From JANYCG01 sp031386665 (GTDB lineage: Bacteria; Pseudomonadota; Gammaproteobacteria; Burkholderiales; Burkholderiaceae_C), in contig JANNCN010000225.1 in assembly GCA_031386665.1 (NCBI GenBank), positions 19,299 to 83,298 of the forward strand: a stretch of DNA of 64,000 bases. Direction: 5' to 3'. Positions within the stretch are counted from its first letter, which is position 1; the number at the start of each line of letters is the position of its first letter. A model generated the notes under the pieces. It ran no database searches. It was not told where the DNA came from and saw only the letters and a program-made list of their open reading frames with translations. Both the position numbers and the translations under genes were made by a program. Below are positions 8,250-16,458 of the stretch, one piece after another.

Positions 8250-8807
8250 ATGACAAACCCTAAAGCTGCCGAGCCCAAAGCCAAAGTAATCGATGCTAAA
8301 GCCCTGGCGGACGATGGCGATTGGCTGGGGTATGGCGCGTATGCGGATGCGCTGTGGGGGCGCATTCAGACGTCCCTTGTTAAAGCCAATAAAGACCTGG
8401 CGCAGGCGAGGGCCCTGATCGACTATTTGCTGGACAACGATGGCGATGAGCTGATTCGCACCTGGGAAGATGTGGTGGGCCGTGGGCCAGGCTGGACACG
8501 ACCGCTGTTGGCAGGTTGGCGCGCGTTGGAAAAGGCGCTCCCCAAGTTGGACTTCACTGAGCGGTTGCGTCTGGCCTTGCTTGACCGCGATGGGCGATCA
8601 GCATTGGCAAGGTCGCCTATGAACGGAGAGTTCAATGGCATAATATCAAGGATACTATTTTTAACAAATGATATCTCTGGAGATTCTGCCTATTATGCAA
8701 ATTCAAGAAGCAACCGTCTCCCTGTGGGGCAAATCCACCGCCATTCGCATTCCAGCAGCCATTGTCAAGAAGTCGGCGCTCAAGGTCGGGCAGTCCGTGC
8801 GCATTGA
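8250..8807 (+). CDS. Hypothetical protein, probably with a broken or read-through 3' end
   Basis: I do not recognise this protein. The first 125 or so residues look genuine: a charged helical sequence (DALWGRIQTSLVKANKDLAQARALIDYLL, written here only as its ends DALWGRIQT and ARALIDYLL) with normal codon use for the region. From about base 8640 the frame runs through the mazE promoter and start region and turns into low-quality sequence (SRSNRLPVGQIHRHSHSSSH). The real gene may therefore have lost its 3' part when the toxin-antitoxin module arrived. The ATG at 8250 has no strong ribosome site. Treat the C-terminal 50 residues as doubtful. Confidence 0.4.
   Translation: MTNPKAAEPKAKVIDAKALADDGDWLGYGAYADALWGRIQTSLVKANKDLAQARALIDYLLDNDGDELIRTWEDVVGRGPGWTRPLLAGWRALEKALPKLDFTERLRLALLDRDGRSALARSPMNGEFNGIISRILFLTNDISGDSAYYANSRSNRLPVGQIHRHSHSSSHCQEVGAQGRAVRAH
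8643..8674 (+). promoter_or_regulatory. Candidate mazEF operator
   Basis: ATATCA at 8643-8648 and TGATAT at 8669-8674 form an inverted repeat in an AT-rich stretch just before mazE. It is the only AT-rich segment between the upstream reading frame and mazE, so it probably carries the promoter as well. The assignment rests on position and symmetry only. Confidence 0.35.
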
Positions 8808-8952
8808 AAATGCGAGTGATGGCAGCATCACGATTCGGCCCGTTTTGGAGCGGCCGAATTTGGACGATCTGCTGGCCGCTGTAACCGCTGGCAACCTGCC
8901 TGATGAAGGCGATTTTGCTTGGGGCAAGCCAGTTGGGTCTGAGGCATGGTGA
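8695..8952 (+). CDS. mazE: MazE-like antitoxin (AbrB fold)
   Basis: An 85-residue antitoxin. Residues 1-50 are the DNA-binding AbrB/MazE domain (ATVSLWGKSTAIRIPAAIVK, then VGQSVRIEN and SITIRP). The acidic tail LPDEGDFAWGKPVGSEAW is typical of the toxin-blocking end. An in-frame ATG at 8668 would add nine residues. I prefer 8695 because it starts directly at the MazE fold and has GGAG 12 bases before it. The last bases overlap the mazF start in ATGGTGA, as expected for a coupled pair. Confidence 0.85.
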   Translation: MQIQEATVSLWGKSTAIRIPAAIVKKSALKVGQSVRIENASDGSITIRPVLERPNLDDLLAAVTAGNLPDEGDFAWGKPVGSEAW

Positions 8953-9365
8953 CTCCGGCTGGTACCAGCGCGGGGGTCGGCGGCAAACCCCTCAAAGGCG
9001 TTGCCAAAGCCGGTGTTAAGGCGGGCAACAAATCAGCACCGCAGCAGGGCGAGATTGTCTGGATCGACTTTGACCCCCAAAGCGGGCACGAGCAAGCGGG
9101 TCATCGCCCCGCTTTAGTGATTTCAAAAACTGCTTACAACCAACGAATTGGCCGCGCGTTTGTGTGTCCCATCACGTCCAAGGTCAAGGGTTATCCTTTT
9201 GAGGTGGCGGTCAGCACCAAGTCCGTGACTGGCGTGGTGTTAAGTGACCATTTAAAGAATGTCGACTGGGTGGCCCGCGGGACGACCATGACAGGAGAAT
9301 TTGTGTCTATCGCCGCGCTTCAAAGTGTTTGGGGTTTGGTCGAAAGCATTGTGGATATCTCCTGA
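8946..9365 (+). CDS. mazF: MazF/PemK-type mRNA interferase toxin
   Basis: A 139-residue toxin. The MazF fold starts near residue 34 with GEIVWIDFDPQSGHEQAGHRP and contains the PALVIS strand, VCPITSK and VLSDHLKNVDW motifs of the family, which cut single-stranded mRNA at short sequences. About 33 residues rich in Gly, Ala and Lys precede the fold, longer than in typical MazF, so translation may start further in. The ATG at 8946 overlaps the mazE stop by seven bases and fits translational coupling. The gene converges on the MFS transporter gene with seven bases between. Confidence 0.87.
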   Translation: MVTPAGTSAGVGGKPLKGVAKAGVKAGNKSAPQQGEIVWIDFDPQSGHEQAGHRPALVISKTAYNQRIGRAFVCPITSKVKGYPFEVAVSTKSVTGVVLSDHLKNVDWVARGTTMTGEFVSIAALQSVWGLVESIVDIS

Positions 9366-9372
9366 ACGGCGC

Positions 9373-10632
9373 CTATTTCACTTCGCCTGCCACCCCATGC
9401 GTCCTGAAATGCCAAATTGCCAACCCCAGTGACACAGTCTGCAACACCGCGCAAAAGTAAAACGGAGCGCCAATGCGCCAGTCGCCCTGGGGCAGGTGCG
9501 ACACGACGGCCAGCAGGGGGGCGCCGATGATGGGGGCGGCCACGGCCATCAGGCTGTTCAGGGCGCTGACGGCACCTAGCGTTTGGCCTTGGCTTTTGGC
9601 ATCTGCCGCGCTGGAGATCATGCTTTGAACCGACGCGGTGACGGTGTTGCCCAACAGATTGCAGGCGATGATGGCGAACATCATCCAGCCTTCAGTAGCG
9701 GCTCCCCACAGGGCGTAGGCCAGGGCACTTGAAATCAGCCCGATGATGGTCAGGCGCTGCGGCGCAAAGCGTTTAAGCAGTGGCCCCAGTAGCACGCCTT
9801 GCACCAAAACCGCCATCACGCCCACCGCAGCCAAAGACCAACCGTTTTGCATCGGCCCCCAGCCAAATTTGAAGGTCGTGTACAACACCCAGCAGGTGTA
9901 CAAAATGAACTGCGCCAAGCCGCTGAACGCCACCACGCCCACCAACGCGCCCACGCCTTTGAGTTGTGACAAAGTCACCAAAGCGCTGAACGGGTTGGCC
10001 GCCCGCCAGCTGAAGGTCTTGCGCTGTGCGGCAGGCAAAGATTCAGGCAAAACAAAGTAGCCGTAAAGCAGGTTCAGCACGGTCAAGCCACCAGCTGCAA
10101 AAAATGGCAATTGCAGGTCTATTGCGCCTAGCAGCCCGCCCATGACCGGGCCGATGATGAAGCCCAGGCCCATCATCGCGCCCAACAGGCCAAAGCGTTT
10201 GGCGCGCTGCTCGGGTTCGGTGATGTCGGCCACATAGGCGTTGGCCACTGCTGCGTTGGCCTGCATGGCCCCCGCGACAATGCGCACGGCCACCAACACC
10301 CACAAGGCCGTGGCCATGGCCGTGCCAAAAAAGCTGATGCCCAAACCCATGAACCCCAGCAGCAGCACTGGGCGGCGACCATAACGGTCTGACAAAGCAC
10401 CCAAAATCGGCGATGACACCAGGTTAGCCAAGCCAAAGGCGAGGGCGACGATTCCGTACCAATAGGCTTGGTCGGCTTGCGAGCCGCTGAATTTGCCCAC
10501 CAAGGGCGGCAGCACGGGAATGATCAGGCCAATCGCCAGCATGTCGATCAGCACGGTGATCATGATGAAGGGCATGGCTGCGGCGCGCCGGGCCGGGGTG
10601 GGAGCGGGGCGCGAGGTAGAGGCTTGAGACAT
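9373..10632 (-). CDS. MFS transporter of the TCR/Tet family
   Basis: A 419-residue inner-membrane transporter with about twelve membrane helices. The loop motif LGALSDRYGRRPVLL after helix 2 is the major-facilitator motif A, and the segment AYVADITEPEQRAKRFGLLGA is typical of the TetA-type drug:H+ antiporter group. The best general call is a drug or metabolite exporter; whether it confers tetracycline resistance cannot be told, and chromosomal members often do not. No TetR-type regulator lies beside it. The start ATG at 10632 gives a short charged N-terminus before the first helix. Confidence 0.88.
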   Translation of the reverse strand: MSQASTSRPAPTPARRAAAMPFIMITVLIDMLAIGLIIPVLPPLVGKFSGSQADQAYWYGIVALAFGLANLVSSPILGALSDRYGRRPVLLLGFMGLGISFFGTAMATALWVLVAVRIVAGAMQANAAVANAYVADITEPEQRAKRFGLLGAMMGLGFIIGPVMGGLLGAIDLQLPFFAAGGLTVLNLLYGYFVLPESLPAAQRKTFSWRAANPFSALVTLSQLKGVGALVGVVAFSGLAQFILYTCWVLYTTFKFGWGPMQNGWSLAAVGVMAVLVQGVLLGPLLKRFAPQRLTIIGLISSALAYALWGAATEGWMMFAIIACNLLGNTVTASVQSMISSAADAKSQGQTLGAVSALNSLMAVAAPIIGAPLLAVVSHLPQGDWRIGAPFYFCAVLQTVSLGLAIWHFRTHGVAGEVK

Positions 10633-10760
10633 TCGGCAGATTATCCGGCCCTTACCTGATTTGGGTGGAGCGCGGGCCTATCTGGCGGCATATTCGGATG
10701 CTCGTGCGTCAGCTCCGGCGCAGGCGCACAGCCCAAATGCCCCCCAAGTGCAGGCTTTGC

Positions 10761-11612
10761 CTAGTCGGCAGGCCCTGGCCCCAAGCGGCGCACGCTGCCT
10801 GAGCCAGCAATAGATTGCGTGACCGCCGGGTCGCCAAAATAGCCCACATCGCCCGAACCTGCAATGCTGACGCTTAACCCGGTTTTGGCCCATACCGTGG
10901 CATCGCCCGACCCGGCAATGGAAATCTTGAGCCGCTGGGCCGCCAGCTTGCCAGTTTTCAGGTCGCCAGACCCGGCGATGTTGGCGGTCATGTCCTCGGC
11001 GCGGCCCGCTGCAGTCAGGCTGCCGCTGCCGGCAATCGACACCTTGAACTTGTCGGTTTGCAACTGGGCGAAGTGAATATCGCCAGACCCACCAATCGCG
11101 CATTGCAGCGACGGCGTGGTCAATAAGGCGGATTTGATGACGCCCGACCCACCGACCGCCAGGCTTTCCAGCGGGGTTGCACCAGCGGGCAAGCTGATGG
11201 TGACATTCAGCACTTGGGCGCTCAAATTGCCTGCGTTTCGGGCAAATCTGATCAGCAAATGGTCGCGTTCCACCACGGTTTCCAGCAGCGGGGCAATGTT
11301 GTCGTCCGTTTCGATCACCAAACCGCCTGGCCCGCCTTGCACCAAGGTGACCAGGGCCGGGGCTTCGAGCGAAATGCCCCGAAACGCCCCCACCGTGCGG
11401 CTGGTTTTAACGATCTTGCCCGACCCTTTGACGCCAGGCCCCGAGCCTTTGACCCATTCCCAGGTCCAGGCGTGGCTGGACGCCGCGCCCAACAGCAGGC
11501 TGGCCGCCGCCAAGCGGGCCGTCCCCGCGCCCAGCGCCCTGCGCGAGCGCCACTGGGCGGGCGAAGTCGCCAAAGCCGGGGTCTGATTGCCCAAAGTTTC
11601 AGCCACGGCCAT
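10761..11612 (-). CDS. DUF2807 (head GIN domain) exported protein
   Basis: A 283-residue predicted periplasmic or surface protein. A hydrophobic stretch (TARLAAASLLLGAASSHAW, about residues 31-48) looks like a signal peptide. The rest is a repeat-rich beta-solenoid with recurring VGGSG, IGGSGDI, IAGSGSL and SIAGSGD turns, which is the hallmark of DUF2807 putative adhesin-like proteins. The function of the family is not established. It overlaps by 14 bases the 3' end of the small upstream gene and so is probably the second gene of a two-gene unit. The true start may be internal, nearer the signal peptide. Confidence 0.8.
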   Translation of the reverse strand: MAVAETLGNQTPALATSPAQWRSRRALGAGTARLAAASLLLGAASSHAWTWEWVKGSGPGVKGSGKIVKTSRTVGAFRGISLEAPALVTLVQGGPGGLVIETDDNIAPLLETVVERDHLLIRFARNAGNLSAQVLNVTISLPAGATPLESLAVGGSGVIKSALLTTPSLQCAIGGSGDIHFAQLQTDKFKVSIAGSGSLTAAGRAEDMTANIAGSGDLKTGKLAAQRLKISIAGSGDATVWAKTGLSVSIAGSGDVGYFGDPAVTQSIAGSGSVRRLGPGPAD

Positions 11613-11829
11613 GCACCACGGTGACGGTAGGCAGGGTGATCATCTTGGCGTTCATGATGGGTGCATCAACAGGTGATTCCATCGTGGCCTTGGCCGATAC
11701 GTGGTCAAAACCTGCCAACATCGTGCCCTGCACCACGAAGGTCACCGCCAGTGCCACCACCGCGCCCAGGACCTTGTGCAGGCGGCTGGTGGTGTAAGTT
11801 GCTGAAGCGGTGTGTGCTGCGTTTGTCAT
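11599..11829 (-). CDS. Small hypothetical membrane or exported protein
   Basis: A 76-residue protein I cannot assign. It has one hydrophobic segment (LGAVVALAVTFVVQGTMLAG, about 22-41) that could be a membrane anchor or uncleaved signal, followed by a polar tail. I chose the ATG at 11829 because GGAGAAAC lies directly upstream. A longer frame begins further out but lacks such a site. Its end overlaps the start of the DUF2807 gene, so the two are probably translated together. Confidence 0.6.
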   Translation of the reverse strand: MTNAAHTASATYTTSRLHKVLGAVVALAVTFVVQGTMLAGFDHVSAKATMESPVDAPIMNAKMITLPTVTVVHGRG

Positions 11830-12012
11830 GTCGTTTCTCCAATAAAGTCTGTGGTTGATCCAGGTCGTTTGCGACCTGTTGAAGAGAATGTAATTGCGCA
11901 GAATCGGCGTCGCATTGCCATTGCGACGAAATGCGCTGGCGTGCGGCAAAGTGCAGTTTGGCGCGATGAACGGGTTTGAAATTGGCTGACGGGAAGGTCA
12001 CCAAATGGCGAA

Positions 12013-12063
12013 TTTGCCGAATAGCCGAATAGCCAAACGGCCGAAATAGCCGAAATAGCCGAG
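12013..12063. repeat. Short tandem repeat of a CCGAATAG-like unit
   Basis: About six imperfect copies of an 8-9 base unit (CCGAATAG, CCAAACGG, CCGAAATAG) lie in the 837-base gap between the small exported-protein gene and the peptidoglycan-binding protein gene. No gene is visible in the gap. Tandem units like this can change copy number by slippage. Confidence 0.6.
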
Positions 12064-12106
12064 TGCTGCGGTTGTTGGAAAGGGCCGCGCGAGCCGACGA
12101 CGCCGT

Positions 12107-12335
12107 GGTGAACAGCTCCGCGAATGCCCCCCGCCTTCGGCTCCTCCTTGATTTCGCTGCGCTGTTCACCCCAGCATCATCGGCGGTCAGCGTCCGGGGT
12201 TGGCAGTCAGGAATTCAAAGCCGTCAAGCGACCAACGAGCGCCAACAGGATCAGGTCGGCGGTGTGCTCCGCGCAGCGGCATCAAGGAGGAGGCCGCAGG
12301 CCCGGGGACAGCCGCGGAGCTGAGTACACCGTCGG
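12107..12335. repeat. Pair of GC-rich hairpins in inverted arrangement
   Basis: GGTGAACAGC at 12107-12116 pairs perfectly with GCTGTTCACC at 12161-12170. A second, imperfect hairpin-like block at about 12258-12335 (GGTGTGCTCCGCG to CGCGGAGCTGAGTACACC) resembles the first block in inverted orientation and shares CGCAGCG and ATCAAGGAG. The two may be diverged copies of one palindromic element. I see no coding sequence here. Confidence 0.5.
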
Positions 12336-12375
12336 CCTGATCCCGCCCACAGACGTCATTTGGTTGTAATTAAAA

Positions 12376-12492
12376 TTGCTATTATTAATATAGCAAACTA
12401 TCCATATTATTCGAGAGCTAGAGCCCAATTTTATTCGAAAATTGTCACTTTTCTCATCAAAATTCAAAAAAAGAACCTGCAGGTTCTTTTTT
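12376..12492 (+). repeat. Dispersed two-hairpin repeat, copy 2 (CCTGCAGG-type hairpin)
   Basis: A well-preserved copy. TTGCTAT/ATAGCAA arms at 12376-12396 are followed by ACTAT, TATTATTCGAGAGCTAGAGCC and a TTTTATTC/AAATTGTCA stretch, then a long hairpin centred on CCTGCAGG at 12474-12481 with A-rich and T-rich flanks. The end looks like a Rho-independent terminator on either strand. It sits 175 bases upstream of the next gene. Confidence 0.85.
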
Positions 12493-12666
12493 AATAAAAT
12501 GGTCAAAAATCGATCCCAAAACCGCCAAAAACGTCCCAAAACCCCAATCCACCGCATCAACCCATTCCTTCAACCCCCATTCATCCCCCAAACAGGCGAT
12601 GCGCCAAACCCCAAGCTTGCCTATGATGAATCCACTTCAAACACTTCATCAGCAGGGGGACTCACC

Positions 12667-13596
12667 ATGGCTCGCAGTTACTTTGCGCAGGGCAGCAAGG
12701 GCATGATTGCAAAGCGGATTCAAGGCGATTTGTTTCGCCAAGGCATGACGACCGTGCCAAAAGCCAAATTCATCGATGGCGACTTTGGCGGCAACACGGC
12801 CGCTGCGGTGAAGGCGCTGCAGCGCGTGGCGCTGCTGCCTGAAACAGGCGAGGTCGATGCCCCCACTTGGGCGCGCCTTACGCCCGATGCCATGCCCAGT
12901 TTGTTTGAGCGCTGCTTGCAGTGGACTGCTTGGCTCGAAGGCCACGGTTTCACGCTGGCGCAGGGCAATTTTGACGGGGCGGGCATCACCTGGGGGCTGA
13001 TTGGCTACACCTTGAGCGCGGGCGAAGTGCAAAAGCAGTTGGCCCTGGCAGAGGCCGATGAGCCCGGCGTGCTCCTGCGCTCATTCGGCATTTTGCTGCC
13101 CCAGTTGCAAGCCATGCTGGCCATGCCGCGCGCCAAGCAACTGCAATGGGCCGATGCGCTGACCCTGCCACCCAAAAAGGCGGGCAAATTGCCCCTCGCT
13201 TGGACGGCCGCCTTCGCCCGGCTGGGAGACGAGCCGCAAGTCAAATTCAGGCAGATTGAGCAGGCCTACAACAAATATTTCGTCCCGGCGGCCGGGTCTG
13301 CCAAAACACTGGGGCTGACCAGCGAACTCGGCGTGGCTTTGGCGTTTGACGTACATGTGCAAAACGGCAGCTTCAAGCCGTCGGTCATGGCCCGCGCTTC
13401 GCAGTGGCCTGCGGGTTACCCAGAGCCCAGCCGACGCCGGGATTTGGCAAATTGGGTGGCCGATGCGTCAACCAACGTGGCGTTCATCGAAGACGTGCGT
13501 GCTCGCAAACTGTGCATCGCCCGAGGCGGTGGCCCCGTTCGCGGAACGACGGTGACGCTGGCGAGTTGGGGACTGGCCGAGGAATTGGCGGCTTGA
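12667..13596 (+). CDS. Peptidoglycan-binding domain protein with chitosanase/lysozyme-like domain
   Basis: A 309-residue protein. The first 75 residues form a PG_binding_1-type repeat (FIDGDFGGNTAAAVKALQRV, then GEVDAPTWARL). The rest resembles the lysozyme-fold GH46 chitosanase group, with FERCLQWTAWLEGHGFT and QGNFDGAGITWGLIGYTL placing a possible catalytic Glu (WLEG) and Asp (NFDG). The likely job is cell-wall or amino-sugar polymer hydrolysis. No signal peptide is seen, so export would need another route such as phage-type lysis. I chose the ATG at 12667 because AGGGGGA precedes it; the frame stays open upstream only through a repeat element. The enzymatic call is moderate. Confidence 0.62.
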   Translation: MARSYFAQGSKGMIAKRIQGDLFRQGMTTVPKAKFIDGDFGGNTAAAVKALQRVALLPETGEVDAPTWARLTPDAMPSLFERCLQWTAWLEGHGFTLAQGNFDGAGITWGLIGYTLSAGEVQKQLALAEADEPGVLLRSFGILLPQLQAMLAMPRAKQLQWADALTLPPKKAGKLPLAWTAAFARLGDEPQVKFRQIEQAYNKYFVPAAGSAKTLGLTSELGVALAFDVHVQNGSFKPSVMARASQWPAGYPEPSRRRDLANWVADASTNVAFIEDVRARKLCIARGGGPVRGTTVTLASWGLAEELAA

Positions 13597-13661
13597 CGGA
13601 TGGGCGCTTGAGCCACGGTTTGAAGAGCGGTTGGTTCAACCAGACTGCATCAAAACCTTCA

Positions 13662-13780
13662 AAAATTACCACAATTGTGGTAATTTTAGCTAAAAATCGG
13701 TGAATTTCCGAAAAGTTGAATAAAATAGATCTCTAGCTCCCGAATAATATGCATAGTTTGCTATGTATATAATAGCAATT
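13662..13780 (-). repeat. Dispersed two-hairpin repeat, copy 3 (TTACCACAA-type hairpin)
   Basis: The copy lies between two convergent genes and reads on the minus strand. The body (ATTGCTATTATA, ATAGCAAACTAT, GGGAGCTAGAGATC, TATTTTATTCA) matches the other copies. The second hairpin is a perfect 26-bp palindrome at 13662-13687 with half-site AAAATTACCACAA, which differs from the other five copies. Its outer edge overlaps the stop codon of the LOG-family gene, so it may act as the shared terminator. Confidence 0.85.
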
Positions 13781-14666
13781 AAAGACTGTAAAACGCCCGA
13801 ATCGACTCCCATGCCTCGTGCGGGTCGTCCGTGTAGATGAACAGCTTCAGGTCTTCGGGCGAAATGGCGCCTTCTTCAACCAGCACTTCAAAGTCGAGCA
13901 GGCGCTTCCAGTAATCGGTGCCAAACAGCACGATGGGCACCGGCTTGGCTTTGCGCGTTTGCACCAGGGTGATCACTTCAAACAGCTCGTCCAACGTGCC
14001 AAACCCACCGGGGAAAGCCACCAGCGCCTTGGCCCGCATCATGAAATGCATTTTGCGCAAGGCAAAGTAATGGAACTTGAAGCTCAAAGACGGCGTGACG
14101 TAAGGGTTGGCGCTTTGTTCATGCGGCAGGGCGATGTTCAGACCAACCGTGGGCACGCCCATTTCGTGAGCCCCCCGGTTGGCCGCTTCCATGATGCCGG
14201 GGCCGCCGCCCGTGCATACAAACAAACGGTCTTTGGCGGGCTTGCGTGCGCTGTGGCCCGCCACCAGCCGTGCAAACAGGCGGGCGTTGTTGTAATGCGC
14301 GGCATTGCGCAGCCCGCGCTCTGCCAACGCAATCGCCACTGAATCGCCACTGGCCAACGCCGTGGCATGGCGCGTTGCGGCGTCTTCAGGCGACGGGAAA
14401 CGCGCACTGCCAAACACCACCACCGTGCTTTCAATGCCCTGGGCCGTTTGTTCCAGGTCGGGTTTCAGCATTTCCAGTTGAATGCGAATGCCCCGGGTCT
14501 CGCGCCGCAGCAAAAACTCAGGGTCTGAAAACGCCAAGCGGTAGGCATTGGGCTCCAGCAAATTGCCTTGCTCGGCATGGGTTTGCAAATCGGCCCAGGC
14601 GTCTGCCAGGCGGCGCACATTGACGTTTTCGGGAGTTTGGTCAGTCAGGTTTTGGGTGTTTTCCAT
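13779..14666 (-). CDS. LOG-family protein (TIGR00730; cytokinin nucleotide phosphoribohydrolase-like)
   Basis: A 295-residue Rossmann-fold protein. The family signatures GGGPGIMEAANRGAHEMG and PGGFGTLDELFEVITL are both intact. Members such as LOG and YgdH-type proteins split nucleoside 5'-monophosphates into base and ribose 5-phosphate. The N-terminal 80-residue extension places it in the longer group of the family. In a bacterium without plant association the physiological substrate is uncertain. It stands as a single gene; its stop codon lies within repeat copy 3. Confidence 0.88.
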   Translation of the reverse strand: MENTQNLTDQTPENVNVRRLADAWADLQTHAEQGNLLEPNAYRLAFSDPEFLLRRETRGIRIQLEMLKPDLEQTAQGIESTVVVFGSARFPSPEDAATRHATALASGDSVAIALAERGLRNAAHYNNARLFARLVAGHSARKPAKDRLFVCTGGGPGIMEAANRGAHEMGVPTVGLNIALPHEQSANPYVTPSLSFKFHYFALRKMHFMMRAKALVAFPGGFGTLDELFEVITLVQTRKAKPVPIVLFGTDYWKRLLDFEVLVEEGAISPEDLKLFIYTDDPHEAWESIRAFYSL

Positions 14667-14814
14667 GGGTCTATTCTGACAACAAATTTTTTTGGGGTCA
14701 GTTTTTCACGCTGTCCTACCTGCAATGTAAGAAATTCGACGATTGACCTACAAATTGTGGTGACGTCAATGTGTCACAACAATTTTTTCAACCTCAATAT
14801 TTAGAAGGCGCTAA

Positions 14815-15816
14815 ATGAAAAATTCCTTGCTTGTCTTGCTTGCTGCTGGTCTTGGCAGTTTCATTCTCCCCGCCAGCGTGTCGGCTCAGGCGTCCCCCGC
14901 CGAAGCGCAGGTTAACGCGCTGGAAGGTCTGTTTGGCAAAAATGCGGGGGCCCGTCGCTCGGGGGCCAAAGGCGTTTGCGCCAGCGGCTACTTTGTGGGC
15001 AATGAAGCGGGGCGTGCCTTGTCCAGCAGCACGGCTTTCAGCGGCAACCGCGTGCCCGTTATCGCGCGGTTTTCAGTGGGCGGCGGCAGCCCCAAGGCCA
15101 GTGACAGGGGCCGAAGCGTGCGCGGGCTGGCACTGCAATTTGACCTGCCAGGCGGCGAGACTTGGCAAATGGCCAATGTGTCGGCCCCCGTCTTTTTTGT
15201 AGCCAGGCCTGAGCAATTTGCGCCTTTCTTGCAGGCACGCACGGCAGACCCAGCGACTGGCAAACCAGACCCTGAGAAGCTCAAGGCCTTCAATGAAGCA
15301 AACCCTGAAACCACCTTGCAAGGCGCTTACCTGGCCAAGGCACCCGTGCCCGCAAGCTATGCCGCAGTGAACTACTGGGGAACCAATGCGTTTGAGTTCA
15401 CCAATACCAAAAACGAAAGCCAGTTTGTGCGCTGGCAGTTTTTGCCAGAAGCGGGCACAGTGGGCTTGTCCGACGACGAAATCAAAACCATGCCCGATGA
15501 CTTTTTGGTGGCTGAATTGCGCAAGCGTGTGGCTGCCAGCCCCGCCGCGTTCAACTTCAGCGTGCAGTTGGCTGACCCAAGCGACCAGTTAACCGATCCC
15601 ACCAAAGTGTGGCCAGACAGCAGGAAAGTCGTGTCGGTGGGCAGACTGGTGATTGACGGCGTGGCACCGGGCGTGGGTGGATCGTGCGAACTGGTCACCT
15701 TCAATCCCTTGGTGTTGCCAAAAGGCATTAAACCTTCGCAAGACCCGGTGTTGTTGGCCAGGCCAGCGCCTTATGGGATATCACTCGGTCGCCGGGTAGT
15801 GGATGCGCCGAAGTAA
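14815..15816 (+). CDS. Exported catalase-family protein (SrpA-like) lacking the distal histidine
   Basis: A 333-residue small catalase-type protein with a clear signal peptide (MKNSLLVLLAAGLGSF to SVSA, cleavage near 24), hence periplasmic. It shows the SrpA-like blocks GYFVGNEAGRALSSSTAFSG, VPVIARFSVGGG and RSVRGLALQFDLPGG, and the proximal tyrosine region RPAPYGISLGRRV near the C-terminus. In relatives the segment before the first block reads R-x-x-H-A-K-G, with the catalytic distal His. Here it reads RRSGAKG, with Gly at that place. The codon is GGG and the flanks are intact, so this is not a frameshift. Heme may still bind, but normal catalase chemistry is doubtful. Confidence 0.85.
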   Translation: MKNSLLVLLAAGLGSFILPASVSAQASPAEAQVNALEGLFGKNAGARRSGAKGVCASGYFVGNEAGRALSSSTAFSGNRVPVIARFSVGGGSPKASDRGRSVRGLALQFDLPGGETWQMANVSAPVFFVARPEQFAPFLQARTADPATGKPDPEKLKAFNEANPETTLQGAYLAKAPVPASYAAVNYWGTNAFEFTNTKNESQFVRWQFLPEAGTVGLSDDEIKTMPDDFLVAELRKRVAASPAAFNFSVQLADPSDQLTDPTKVWPDSRKVVSVGRLVIDGVAPGVGGSCELVTFNPLVLPKGIKPSQDPVLLARPAPYGISLGRRVVDAPK

Positions 15817-15871
15817 GAGGCGTTGCCTATATTGGTAACGGCCGACAAGACACTTCAATCAGGCGGCGAAG

Positions 15872-16351
15872 TCAACCGCGCCGGGCGGCTTCGATCACGG
15901 CGATGTCAATTTTCTTCATCGTCATCATCGCATCAAAGCTGCGCTTGGCTGCCGCCGGATCAGAATCGGCGATGGCGGCAGACAAAGCGCGGGGCGTGAT
16001 CTGCCATGACAGCCCCCATTTGTCGATGCACCAGCCGCATTCGCTCTCTTGGCCGCCGTTGCCCACAATCGCGTTCCACAAGCGATCGGTCTCGGCCTGG
16101 TTGTCGGTCGCAATCTGAAACGAGAAGGCCATGCTGTGCTTGACCCCTGCGCCACCGTTCAGGCCCAGACAAGCGATGCCCGCCACCGTGAATTCAACCG
16201 TCAAGACATCGCCCTGTTTGCCCGCAGGGTAGTCGCCCGGCGCGCGTAGAACTGCCCCCACCGCGCTGTCCGGAAATGTCTCGGCGTAAAACTTCGCGGC
16301 GTCCAATGCGGTGCCGTCGTACCAAATACATATCGTGTTTTTGTGAGTCAT
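15872..16351 (-). CDS. VOC/PhnB-like protein (glyoxalase fold)
   Basis: A 159-residue protein of the PhnB/3-demethylubiquinone-methyltransferase-like branch of the VOC superfamily. Family markers are the N-terminal WYDGTALDAAKFYAETFPDS, the strand LTVEFTVAGIACLGLNGG, and the C-terminal CGWCIDKWGLSWQITPRAL. Despite the old family name these proteins are not proven methyltransferases and their role is unknown. The ATG at 16351 follows GGAG at a good distance. An upstream frame extension has no ribosome site. Confidence 0.85.
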   Translation of the reverse strand: MTHKNTICIWYDGTALDAAKFYAETFPDSAVGAVLRAPGDYPAGKQGDVLTVEFTVAGIACLGLNGGAGVKHSMAFSFQIATDNQAETDRLWNAIVGNGGQESECGWCIDKWGLSWQITPRALSAAIADSDPAAAKRSFDAMMTMKKIDIAVIEAARRG

Positions 16352-16458
16352 TTTGTTGGTCTCCTGCCAAGTTGGTCGGTGGTTTTGTGCGAAATAGTGC
16401 AAGCCATGCCCATCTTACTGTTCGCCTGGCTTGGCCGTTTGAGTCTGCCCCATGTGTG

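Noticed and set aside
9373..10632. Calling the MFS gene a tetracycline-resistance tetA
   Set aside because: Motifs fit the wider TCR/Tet family, but no tetR lies next to it and substrate cannot be read from sequence, so only the family is named.
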